Source of the DNA: Diplonema papillatum
Lineage: Eukaryota > Euglenozoa > Diplonemea > Diplonemida > Diplonemidae
Length of the DNA: 64,000 nucleotides
NCBI GenBank assembly: GCA_030068145.1
Contig: JAPJBO010000865.1
Span: 1 to 64,000 of the forward strand
Reading direction: 5' to 3'
Shown here in pieces: positions 55,941 through 64,000 of the stretch. The notes under the pieces were generated by a model, which saw nothing but the letters and a program-made list of their open reading frames with translations, was not told the DNA's origin and did not search any database. How positions within the stretch are numbered: the stretch's first letter is position 1; each line of letters begins with the position of its first letter. The position numbers were made by a program, and so were the translations under genes.

Positions 55941-58402
55941 TTAAATGAGCAACCGCGTAAAGATGGAGGTGAGGACGCCCATCAGCAAGGTCAGCGGTGC
56001 CCCATATTTGGTGTAATCTAAAAACTTGTACCCACCGGGCTTCATGACCATGAGGTTCGTTTGGTACCCAAACGGTGTCATGAACGAGCACGATGCACCG
56101 ATAAGCAGCGTAATGACGAAGCGTTTCAGTGATGTGCCTTCCAAGTCGACGATCTCCTTAACGATGGGGTACAGCAGGATAACAGTAGCTTGGTTGCTGA
56201 CGATGCAAGACATGCTCGCGCAGGCGAGGAAGATGAGCAGCAGCACACCAACGGATCCAGCGAAGTCGCCCATGAAGTAGAGCTCCTTAGCGACCGAAAT
56301 GAACCCATCGGCTATCAACTTGGTCACGTTCGTCTTCTTCAACGCACTGCCCACGCCGAAGGCGAAGACGATGGCAAGGAGAATCCGCAGCCGCACCGCA
56401 TTGAACGCGTCAGCCGGCGTCAAGCAGTGGGTGAACACCATCAAAATAGACGCCCCGACGGCGGCGTCGAAGATGTGCAGAGCGCCACTGGCAACGGAGC
56501 CCACCATTGCGCAGAGGATGATACCAGCTATGTACTTACGCACGGAGTCCTTCCTCTTCTCGAACCGCGGCGGTTCACTGTCTGGAACCGGGGCCACCGA
56601 CAGGAAATCGGCAGATGTCCGGTGCGTCTCGAAGAAGTCGGTGTAAGCCTCGATAAGCACACGATCCGCCCCCTTCAAAGGCTGCTCCCGCAGGACACTG
56701 AGCAGCGGAGGTGGTGATTTAGCCTTCTGTTCTTCGCTGTTGGAATTCAAGCTGAAGTCCTGCGAGGCTTCAACCGTGTTGCCCACAGGTGATTCGTCCG
56801 TGTTGGTGGTTGCGATGTCCCCGTCGGTGATAGCCAACGGGTTGCAGAGGGGCGGTTCGCTGCAGGCGTTTTCGGGAACCAACGTGAACAGAGCCGCGTT
56901 GTAAGTCTTTAAGAAGTCAGCCTTGTTCACAGGGACGCCGACCAGCGGGTTGGAGTCAGCGAGGACGGCTTCGAACAAGCGCCTCTTCCTCCTCCCGAGG
57001 CCGAGCAACGCGTATTGCGGGGCTAGCGGCGGCAGGAGCCCGCCGGCGATTTCGATCCTCCGCCGCAATTCCAAGAAGGCAGGCACCGTCGCCAGCAGGA
57101 CCGCGACGTCGCCGGCCTCCAACTGCCGCTGCCCCGCGCTTTCGACGCTTTCGACGCTGTCGGGGCAGCCGCCCGTGAGGACGTGGAGGAGCGTGGCGCC
57201 CTTGGTAGACGTGAGGCCGAGGTTGCTGAGCGTCTCCCCCGCGAGGGGCGCCGTAATCAGCACCTGGATCGCGTACTGCTTCAACGGCGCTTCGGCGGCT
57301 CCTTCCGAGTTCGCCTTATCCTCGGCTGCCTTCCCCGAGCGGTTCGGCAGCAGGTACGGCCCGGCAAGGATTAGGTACAAGCACGACAGCAGCGCCGCCG
57401 GCGCAGCTGCAGGCGTCATCGAAAAGAACCCAAGGTCGAACGGCGGGTTCACCTCGTCCTCCACCAAACCTTGCAGCACCAAGTTCGTCGAAGACCCTGC
57501 GGCTTGCTTTGAGTTAAAGAGTTCTGTTTTCCATCGTTTATGGTGGTTTAGAGGTTCGGTGTTTTGGGATCTCCGGTTGACCATGGCTTTCCGTTAGAAT
57601 TGGATCGAGAGGAACGCTCTATGTCGCAATCCCCACGCAAACGATTCTGGTGTGTTGTGTCACGATTGTCATGTTCAAAGCGGGTAAGGAGTGACGACTT
57701 CGGGGAAGCAACGGGGGTATACATACCAATCATTGTGCATGTCCCACCGAGCAAAGCAGCGAACGAAAGCGGCATGAAGAGCTTTTCGAGCGGGATGCCT
57801 GTTTCACGCGACCATTTCTCTGCTATGGGCATCATGATCATCACGACAGGTGTGTCGTTCAGGAACCCGGATACCGCTGTCACCGGCAATGTCAGACGGA
57901 AGAGAGCCTCGCGCACGGATTTCGGCTTTCCGAGGAGGTGTTTGACCACAAATTGGACCGTCCCCGCTTTCTCAATACCTTTCGCTACCACAAACAGGGG
58001 CCCAGGGGCAAGCGCACTCGTCGATGCAAACCCAGCCCAAGCTTCTGACCGCGTGACGACGCCTGCCAACAACAACACAAGCGTCGACACGACCAACGCC
58101 GACTCGGGCGCCACACCATTTACCATGCTCGTGAGCGACATCAGTGTGGTCCAAATGGAGAACCACGACTCCCACGACAGGGCCTCGGTCCGATCAAATC
58201 CAACACGGCAGGCAGAGCACACAATGCACACAATCGACACTGCGCTGACCCAAGCGACGGTGAGCTTGTACCGTAGCATCCCGCGGAGCAACCGTTGGAA
58301 GTATGTCTCCTGAGGTTGGACACGCGATGTTTCAGACGATTCTTCCATGCTCACCCGGATCTCATTTCTGCTGGCAACTCGCACCTCGATTGGCTCCGGC
58401 AT
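55941..58402 (-). CDS. SLC13/SLT-type sodium/sulfate (anion) transporter with RCK-C domains
   Basis: Two exons, 58402-57727 and 57496-55941 (743 aa), joined by a 230-bp intron with donor GTATGT and acceptor CCGCAG; the junction restores GGTCTMIG|SSTNLVLQG, the conserved anion/Na+ signature of the SLC13/DASS fold. Other family landmarks are LNDTPVVMIMMPIAEKW, PLEKLFMPLSFAALLGG, and in the C-terminal half SNQATVILLYPI and FMTPFGYQTNLMVMKPGGY. Between the two membrane halves are one clear RCK-C/TrkA-C domain (about 290-360, VLITAPLAGETL...LEAGDVAVLL) and the start of a second (SNPLVGVPVNKADFLKTYNAAL), as in algal SLT/SAC1-like sulfate transporters. It should act in the plasma or another membrane. 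Substrate sulfate is by family only. The second RCK-C looks shortened. Confidence 0.88.
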
Positions 58403-59241
58403 CTTTTCTTTACGGGACGGTAACTTTGCTCTCGAGATAGAACTTTGAGGTGTCGTATGAGAGGGAGTGACGCGAGGTATTTGTTAACATCCTCCAAGTT
58501 GCAGCTGCGTTATAATGCGTATAAGTCGATCTTTGAGTGCGTGAGCCCTCCGAAGAAAGATCCATCACACTAGCTGCGCTATAATGCGGAAATTAAAGCA
58601 AACGGATGCGACCGAGGCGTTTCAATCGATGTTGGTTGGCATTGGAGCTAGAAAAAGGCTGTGGCGCCAGGTGCGGTGGCAGTTTGAACGAATGCAGTAA
58701 AGGCGACGCCTCGTTGACTGCACTGCAATTTCGTAACAGGAAGACTCCGAAGAGCTGCACAAAAGTTAACCGGATCAGCGGCATCGCGCCCGGGGTTTCT
58801 TGTGCTGTTCCATCTTGCAAGAACTCGGGAAAGCTTACAAAAAGTACGACGGGCGCTGCAGGGTGATGTAGTCGAACTGCGGCGATGTCTCTCTGAAGAC
58901 TAGGAACTCGTGGTTTAGCTGTGTGGGTGGGTGTGCATTAGGCAACATCCGATTGATTATTTGTGGTATCAGGTAAACGAGTCTAAACATCACGAAGGCT
59001 GAGAATTCAGCTGCCGATAACTTTCTAAGAGAGGGAAAAACTTGGAACTCTCCTTGCAGGGTGGAGTGGTCCCCCCCGGTTTGCAAAGATTTTTTGGGGG
59101 TGCTGGGGACAGACGTTTTGTCAACACATTTTCTCGACGGTTCGATGACCGCTTCCCTGTCCTGGACAGTGTGGGGGCTGGCACCACAGCACCGGTGCTG
59201 GCACCGGAGAGCACCGGCCGGTGCTCTCCGGTGCTGGGTCT
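58403..59241. other. SLC13 upstream region and left edge of the foldback zone
   Basis: About 840 bp with no gene. A 17-bp motif, agctgcgYtataatgcg, occurs twice in direct orientation (58503-58519 and 58572-58588, 69 bp apart) and could be a promoter element of the transporter gene. A GC-rich palindrome closes the stretch (59201-59234). Confidence 0.45.
59201..59234. repeat. 34-bp perfect GC-rich palindrome
   Basis: The left half gcaccggagagcaccgg (59201-59217) is the exact reverse complement of 59218-59234 with no spacer. It stands just outside the left arm of the large inverted repeat; a similar set of GCACCGGTGC palindromes lies just inside the right arm (63548-63600). Confidence 0.95.
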
Positions 59242-59640
59242 GGTATTTGACTTCAACCACCCCGTAGCAGACCTTTTTCAACGAGTTTTTGCTCGCGAGC
59301 AGCTCCGATGAAGAGAGCCGTGAGAAATGGATCCGGCGACCAAAAAGTATGTGCGCGTTTCTTGGGTTCGTACGAGGTAAAGGGCACCGGGTTACGGCGG
59401 ATAAGGAACCCGCCAGTTTTGCAATGATAAATCCCCTGTTTTGTGACATTCTTTTGCTGGCCCGTGTAGCAGACCTTTCTCGTCGACTTTATGCTCACGT
59501 TCAGCTCCGATGAGGAGATTTGTGCAAAATGGACCCAGGGAACCCATAGTATGTGCGTGTTTCGTTGAGGCTTTCCGATGTTCAGGGCACCAGGCATGAA
59601 AATTACACCGCGGAATGCAAAACTTTGCATCACAGAATCA
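59242..59640 (+). repeat. Left arm of a large inverted repeat
   Basis: 399 bp that pair, as reverse complement, with 63602-64000 without net length change and with roughly 95% identity by eye. The arm is itself two diverged tandem units of about 203 bp, each starting gtagcagacctttYtc and containing cagctccgatgaRgag. The pairing probably continues leftward but the partner lies beyond the window. Confidence 0.9.
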
Positions 59641-59931
59641 GGTCAAAACTACCAGCTGGCAGCAGGGCTGTGACACCCACATTTTGGACCTGTCACTGGG
59701 CATAGCTGTCAGCCGCATTTTGGGCCATCTAACCACAAAGTAGCCACAAACCTTGGCTCGTTTTGTGGCGGGCACAAAGTAGCCACAAACCGACTGGCGG
59801 ACACAACTTCAGATGGGGTTTTTGGACGGCTGCTACACCTATCCTGGTGCGGCACTCATTGGCGGTAAACGGTTTACTAAACCTCTGTAGTAGTAGGTTG
59901 AACTTGATATGCAGCAACAATCTGTGACGAT
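59641..59931. other. Inner spacer of the inverted repeat, left part
   Basis: Holds two direct copies of cacaaagtagccacaaacc (about 59741 and 59776) and the sequence related to 46135-46193 that was interrupted by the foldback element. No gene. Confidence 0.5.
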
Positions 59932-60089
59932 GCCTGTGAAGGGGCTAATTCCCATTCTCGAACACAATTTAACTTTTTGCCCATTCTCGAACACTCGCTA
60001 ACTTTTTGCCCATTCTCGAACACAATTTAACTTTTTGCCCATTCTCGAACAGTCGCCTAACTTTTTGCCCATTCTCGAACATTGAAATT

Positions 60090-60170
60090 TGCCCAGGGTG
60101 GGATTCGAACTCACCACCCATACATCCAAAAAACCCCAGCCATTTTTGGGTTCGCCATTTCCGATTCCGA
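60090..60170 (-). repeat. tRNA-like (SINE or tRNA pseudogene) stretch
   Basis: On the minus strand, TGGTGAGTTCGAATCCCACC followed by CTGGGCA resembles a tRNA T arm and 3' acceptor strand, with a good B-box. A weak A-box-like TGGCTGGGG lies 45 bp upstream. The matching 5' acceptor strand is missing, so it is not an intact tRNA gene. Confidence 0.4.
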
Positions 60171-60747
60171 TTTCCGTCGGATCCGTTCCTCGAACAAGGT
60201 GCCAGCATTGTGGTTGGCTGCTGCGTCCCGGCTCGGTATCCTGGTTGCGCACTGGGTCATTGACACCGCAGACTACGGGTAAACGGTTTTCTAAACACAG
60301 ATTCGTGCATAATTCAGGTATGCGCGAGTGACCAGCCCGTTCTACTTGTAGCGCTTCCTAATTCTGTGCCGAAACCTCTTCAGAATCAGAGCCACTGTTT
60401 TACCAGTAGTAACCAGCGACGGGCGCGACGTCACGAATGACTCCAGAGGAGGAGCGGGAGAGACTCAGAGCGGTAAGTAACGCCGCAGCCAATCAAGATT
60501 TGAGTGATGCTACTCTTACAGTAGAAGCTGCAAAGAAAAAGTGCCAGTCGTCTGAAAATAATCAGGAGCTGGCGGATGGTGACTGGATCTTGTCCTCCCT
60601 GCCGCAGGCTGGCAGGCTGAGAGAGAGACTGGAATTGCCGGCGAGCCGCCAGGGCGCATGGCAGGAGCCATTTCTCCTGCCATCATGCAGCCATGTGCCA
60701 AGTGTAACCGCCACTTCAACTCTGAAAAAAAATTGACCAAAAAAATT

Positions 60748-61821
60748 GGGCTTTTACCTCTAATACACATGGCAAATTTCAAAATCCCCATAATGCACAC
60801 GGCAATTTTTTGTGACCATAATGCACTTTTCAAATTATTTTTTGACACATAATACACATGGCAAATTATTTTTGGTCAACCCTGTGCGTGCACACATTCG
60901 AGTGACATTGTGACAGAAACGTCCACGTTTTGGCTCCAAGCTTTGGCTCCAAGCTTTGGCTCCAAGCTTTGGGTCCAAGCTTTGGGTCCAAGCTTTGAAT
61001 CCATGATTTGGGTCCAAGTTTTGTGTTCAACTTTTCAAGCTCTAAAGTGTCTTGCAGATCACACCAGTTGCCCAGTTGCTGATTTCCTTCGTTTTGAAAT
61101 TTAGCTCTTGTACGATTTGTTTGCTAATGCTGCACCTGAGTGGTTTCTTGCTCTGTTCAATCTTCTGAACCTTGACCCGGCTCATTCCCGTTTACTGAGA
61201 TGAGTCGGTATTCAAAGTGTTGTCGTTGTAGTTCGGCAACCTACTTAAAAAACTGACGACAACAGTTGGCATGAAACCTGTCGCAGCAAAAAGTGGGTTT
61301 CGAGTGCGAGATGAGCCCAGACTGAGGGCCAGAGTAGCAGAAATTAGGGTTCGAGTCAGCTTTGACCACGGCGCACTGACTCGTAACTGAGTACGGTACT
61401 CAAAGGATGGCATACCCAGTATCGGGCTGAGCCTGTGCCAGGCTGCGGTGACACTCGGGTTCTATCCGGGCGAACTCCCTTGTGGGAAAGTTGTGGGTGC
61501 ACTGGCTGGAGAGAGGCGTTGCCAAATCTGTTACTATCTAATATCTGTACGCGTTGTTATCGTTTGCTGTGCGGCCATAATGCGGGCCATATCGGTCCCG
61601 TATTGGGCGAAACCCTACTTCTACCACTGCTGTGGTAGTACACCACCGAATTTCACCCAGAATTTGAGTCCAAATATCAAGTGCCAAAACATCTCAAAAA
61701 CTACACGCCATGTGTATTATGTGGTAAAAAATAATCGCATGTGTATTATGGGGATTTTGAAATTTGCCATGTGCATTATGGGGATTTTAAAATTTGCCGT
61801 GTGTATTAGAGGTAAAAGCCC
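60748..61821. mobile_element. Nested foldback/MULE-like element (element 2)
   Basis: A 1074-bp element inside element 1, flanked by a perfect 9-bp duplication aaaaaaatt (60739-60747 and 61822-61830). Its ends are perfect inverted copies beginning gggcttttacctctaataca. Each terminal inverted repeat is a tandem array of about four 29-31-bp units (taatRcacaYggcaaattt plus ccccatt-like spacer). The interior (about 60880-61710) has no coding frame of note and carries a short array of a 13-bp ggctccaagcttt unit (60930-61020). The architecture is the same as element 1 but the sequence is unrelated apart from GGG ends. Confidence 0.85.
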
Positions 61822-61839
61822 AAAAAAATTGGACCCCGA

Positions 61840-61995
61840 ATTTTTGACCAAAATTTTTGACCCAAAAAATTTGTCCTAAATTTTTGACCCAAAATTTTTG
61901 ACCCAAAATTTTTGTCCTAAATTTTTGACCCAAAAAATTTGACCCAGAAATTGACCGAAAAATTTTGACCCAAAAATTTTCGGTCAAATTTTTTG
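61840..61995. repeat. A/T-rich 14-bp tandem array
   Basis: About ten degenerate copies of aaatttttgaccca within element 1, directly right of element 2. It is related to the sequence left of element 2 (attgaccaaaaaa), so element 2 inserted into or beside this array. Confidence 0.75.
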
Positions 61996-62517
61996 AATCA
62001 CTTTGCTGCAAAGTTTGCAAGCTGCTTCTCCTGGTGTAGGTCAGTGAACTAAGGTCACTCAATGGCCGCCGCGCAATTTGCAAGCAAGACGAGCAAACTC
62101 AGTGAAGTCTGTGCCGGGTTTTTAAACGGGGTAGCTCGCACACCACCGTCACGTGTAGAAGCTTGAAGCAACCAAGAACCCGAGTTTAGATGCCGAAGAG
62201 GCTGCGGCCTGAAGTTAGCAATGGTACCGTCTTCGAATCAGTGAACGCAGCTGTTCTCGCGGTGAAACTTGAGGCAAATGTCTCGGGGAAGTGACATTTT
62301 CACCACAAAAACTGGAATGTTCGAGAATGGGCAAAAAGTTAAATAGTGTTCGAGAATGGGCACAAAGTTACCGAGAATGGGCAAAAAGTTAAAAAGTGTT
62401 CGAGAATGGGCAAAAAGTTAGCGAGTGTTCGAGAATGGGCAAAAAGTTAAATAGTGTTCGAGAATGGGCACAAACATAAGGAAGTGTACTATAATGGGAA
62501 TTGTCCCGCCTGTGAAG

Positions 62518-62703
62518 ACTGCACGGTCGCTTATTGCCCCGCGTACTGTTTGTCTCCGGTGCGCGCTTCACGTCCCGATGTGCAGTTTGACGACGCGCCG
62601 GCGGCCCGGCCTTAGCCGAGCGCACGTACTCGGGCTGGTGCCCATTACAGCACGGTTTTGTTAGATTTGCCCATTCGGTGCCTCAAAAAGTGTCACTTGC
62701 AGG
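62518..62703. other. Short spacer right of element 1
   Basis: About 190 bp continuing the interrupted host sequence (gactgcacggtcgc) and holding the 19-bp motif ttagccgagcgcacgtact (62612-62630) shared with 41523-41541. No gene. Confidence 0.4.
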
Positions 62704-62970
62704 GGGTAAACACCATTCTCACACGGTTGCAACAAATGCTACCATTCTCACACAGTCGCAACAAATGCTACCATTCTCACACAGTCGCAACAAATGCTAC
62801 CATTCTCACACAGTTGCAACAAATGCTACCATTCTCACACAGTCCAAACAATTTCTTACCATTCTCACACAGTCGCAACAAATGCTACCATTCTCACACA
62901 GTCCAAACAATTTCTTACCATTCTCACACAGTCGCAACAAAATGCTACCATTCTCACACAGTCGCGTGTA
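62704..62970. repeat. 29-bp minisatellite, possible left end of a third foldback element
   Basis: About nine units of accattctcacacagtcgc plus aacaaatgct (29-30 bp), two of them with a variant ending in caatttctt. The array begins gggtaaacaccattctc, resembling the end of element 1 (gggctaattcccattctc) in both sequence and unit length. No inverted partner is seen in the window, so any right end would lie beyond 64000. Confidence 0.7.
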
Positions 62971-63601
62971 CACAAAATGATTAGAAAGCTACAGGGCAGT
63001 GTGAGGTTTAGCTACAAAAAGCTACAGCTAGCTACAGCGTAGCTTTTTGTAGCCTTTTGTAGCTCTTTTTTTTTGGGGGGGGGTTCCCAGCCCATTCAGG
63101 ATACTTTTCGCCCCAATTTCTTCAGTTTCGAAGTTTTCTGGGCATATTTTGGTTTTTCCTGGCACCTGCTTTGCCCTGTGCACTGAGGCCTCACTGCCGG
63201 GCCCGCTGCAGCCTACCGAGGGTCGGTGAGGCTGCAACCACGCAGGCGGCGAGGGTGATGCAGCAGGGAAGCCTGGGGCGCCAGAGTCACGACGGTTTCA
63301 TGAAGCGAAGCCAATCAGGACCCCAACCGCAGAGCGAAGAGCGCTCGAGACAGTGTGGGCCCGGAGCCCCGGCTGGAGCTCTCATTGCACTCCAGAGCCC
63401 CGGGCTGAGTCAGGTATTTGGCCGGTACCACCACTTACCAACACTTGGGCAGATGCTGCAGTGTGGACTGCCGAAGCCACCGTTTAGACCAGTCACTCCC
63501 GTCGGACGGGGCCCCCCAAAAAGCCCCTCGGGGCAGTGTGGGGGCTGGCACCGGTGCTGGCCGGTGCCCAGTGCTGAGCACCAGCACCGGGCACCGCGGC
63601 G
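62971..63601. other. Inner spacer of the inverted repeat, right part
   Basis: Contains a cluster of gctac/gtagc palindromes (62987-63065), an unremarkable 450 bp, and GC-rich hairpins built on accggtgc (63540-63600). The 19-bp string cagtgtgggggctggcacc (63535-63553) also occurs at 59167-59185 in the same orientation. No gene is visible. Confidence 0.5.
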
Positions 63602-64000
63602 TGATTCTGTGATGCAAAGTTTTGCATTCCGCGGTGTAGTTTTCATGCCTAGTGCCCTGAACGTCGGAAAGCCTCAACGAACCACGCAAATACTGTGGGT
63701 TCCCTGGGTCCATTTTGCACAAATCTCCTCATCGGAGCTGAACGTGAGCATAAAGTCGACGAGAAAGGTCTGCTACACGGGCCATCAAAATAATGTCACA
63801 AAACAGGGGATTTAGCATTGCAAAACTGGTGGGTTCCATATCCGCCGTAACCCGGTGCCCTTTACCTCGTACGAACCCAAGAAACGCGCACATACTTATT
63901 GGTCGCCGGATCCATTTCTCACGGCTCTCTTCATCGGAGCTGCTCGCGAGCAAAAACTCGTTGAAAAAGGTCTGCTACGGGGTGGGTAAAGTCAAATACC
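63602..64000 (-). repeat. Right arm of the large inverted repeat (runs off the window)
   Basis: Reverse complement of 59242-59640; see that entry. It reaches the last base of the window still paired, so the full arm length is unknown. Confidence 0.9.

Larger units (their letters stand above)
59942..62507. mobile_element. Foldback/MULE-like non-autonomous DNA transposon (element 1)
   Basis: A 2566-bp element flanked by a perfect 10-bp target duplication, gcctgtgaag, at 59932-59941 and 62508-62517. Ends are inverted: left gggctaattcccatt, right (reverse complement) gggacaattcccatt. Behind them the terminal inverted repeats are tandem arrays of a 29-bp unit (cccattctcgaacac plus 14 bp, aactttttg at the end), about five units on the left (59951-60080) and six or seven on the right (62320-62470, reverse orientation). 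Such tandem-array inverted repeats with 9-10-bp target duplications are known from Drosophila FB elements and Mutator-type transposons. The interior has no transposase, only a 99-codon frame at 60437-60736 of no known family, a tRNA-like stretch and a second, nested element. Confidence 0.85.

Overview
The window comes from the nuclear genome of a flagellated, unicellular eukaryote. It carries an axonemal dynein heavy chain, two LC8 dynein light chains, spliced genes with GT-AG introns, a LINE-type retroelement with poly(A)-tailed relatives, and large satellite and foldback repeats. I cannot name the species. All seven convincing host genes lie on the minus strand, introns are few (seven in total, 161-534 bp, four of seven donors GTATGY plus one GTGTGC and one GTGCGT), and five of seven start codons have a CAG acceptor-like site 20-38 nt upstream. 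This would fit a lineage with one-directional gene arrays and spliced-leader trans-splicing, but that is inference.

Layout. 1-11474 is retroelement territory. A LINE on the minus strand (3' UTR 1-621, ORF 622-6819) encodes a reverse-transcriptase thumb remnant, a zinc-knuckle/restriction-like endonuclease region and, unusually, a ubiquitin-specific protease domain. It is followed by a head-to-tail train of 5'-truncated, A-tailed retroposons (families B, C and D), all in the same orientation. 11475-14655 is a 44-bp satellite with a 210-bp higher-order period. 14656-15839 holds small tandem and inverted repeats.

15840-58402 is the gene-bearing part, all on the minus strand: outer-arm-type dynein heavy chain (3 exons, about 4641 aa); two almost identical LC8 genes; a 5-exon gene for a coiled-coil protein with a degenerate ADP-ribosyltransferase-like segment and a B-box zinc finger; a long MFS/GPH-family transporter; a GHKL ATPase fused to an OAS/CD-NTase-like nucleotidyltransferase; and a 2-exon SLC13/SLT-type sodium/sulfate transporter with RCK-C domains. 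The dynein heavy chain and LC8 proteins act in the same flagellar motor complex. The other genes have no evident functional link to it. 40550-47183 is a 6.6-kb stretch without a convincing gene.

59242-64000 is built from nested foldback structures: a large inverted repeat (59242-59640 against 63602-64000, continuing beyond the window) surrounds a 2566-bp element with tandem-repeat terminal inverted repeats and a 10-bp target duplication, which is itself interrupted by a 1074-bp element of the same architecture with a 9-bp target duplication.

The strongest candidates for something undescribed are the GHKL-nucleotidyltransferase fusion (51602-53608), the deubiquitinase domain inside a LINE ORF (622-6819), and the nested foldback elements.
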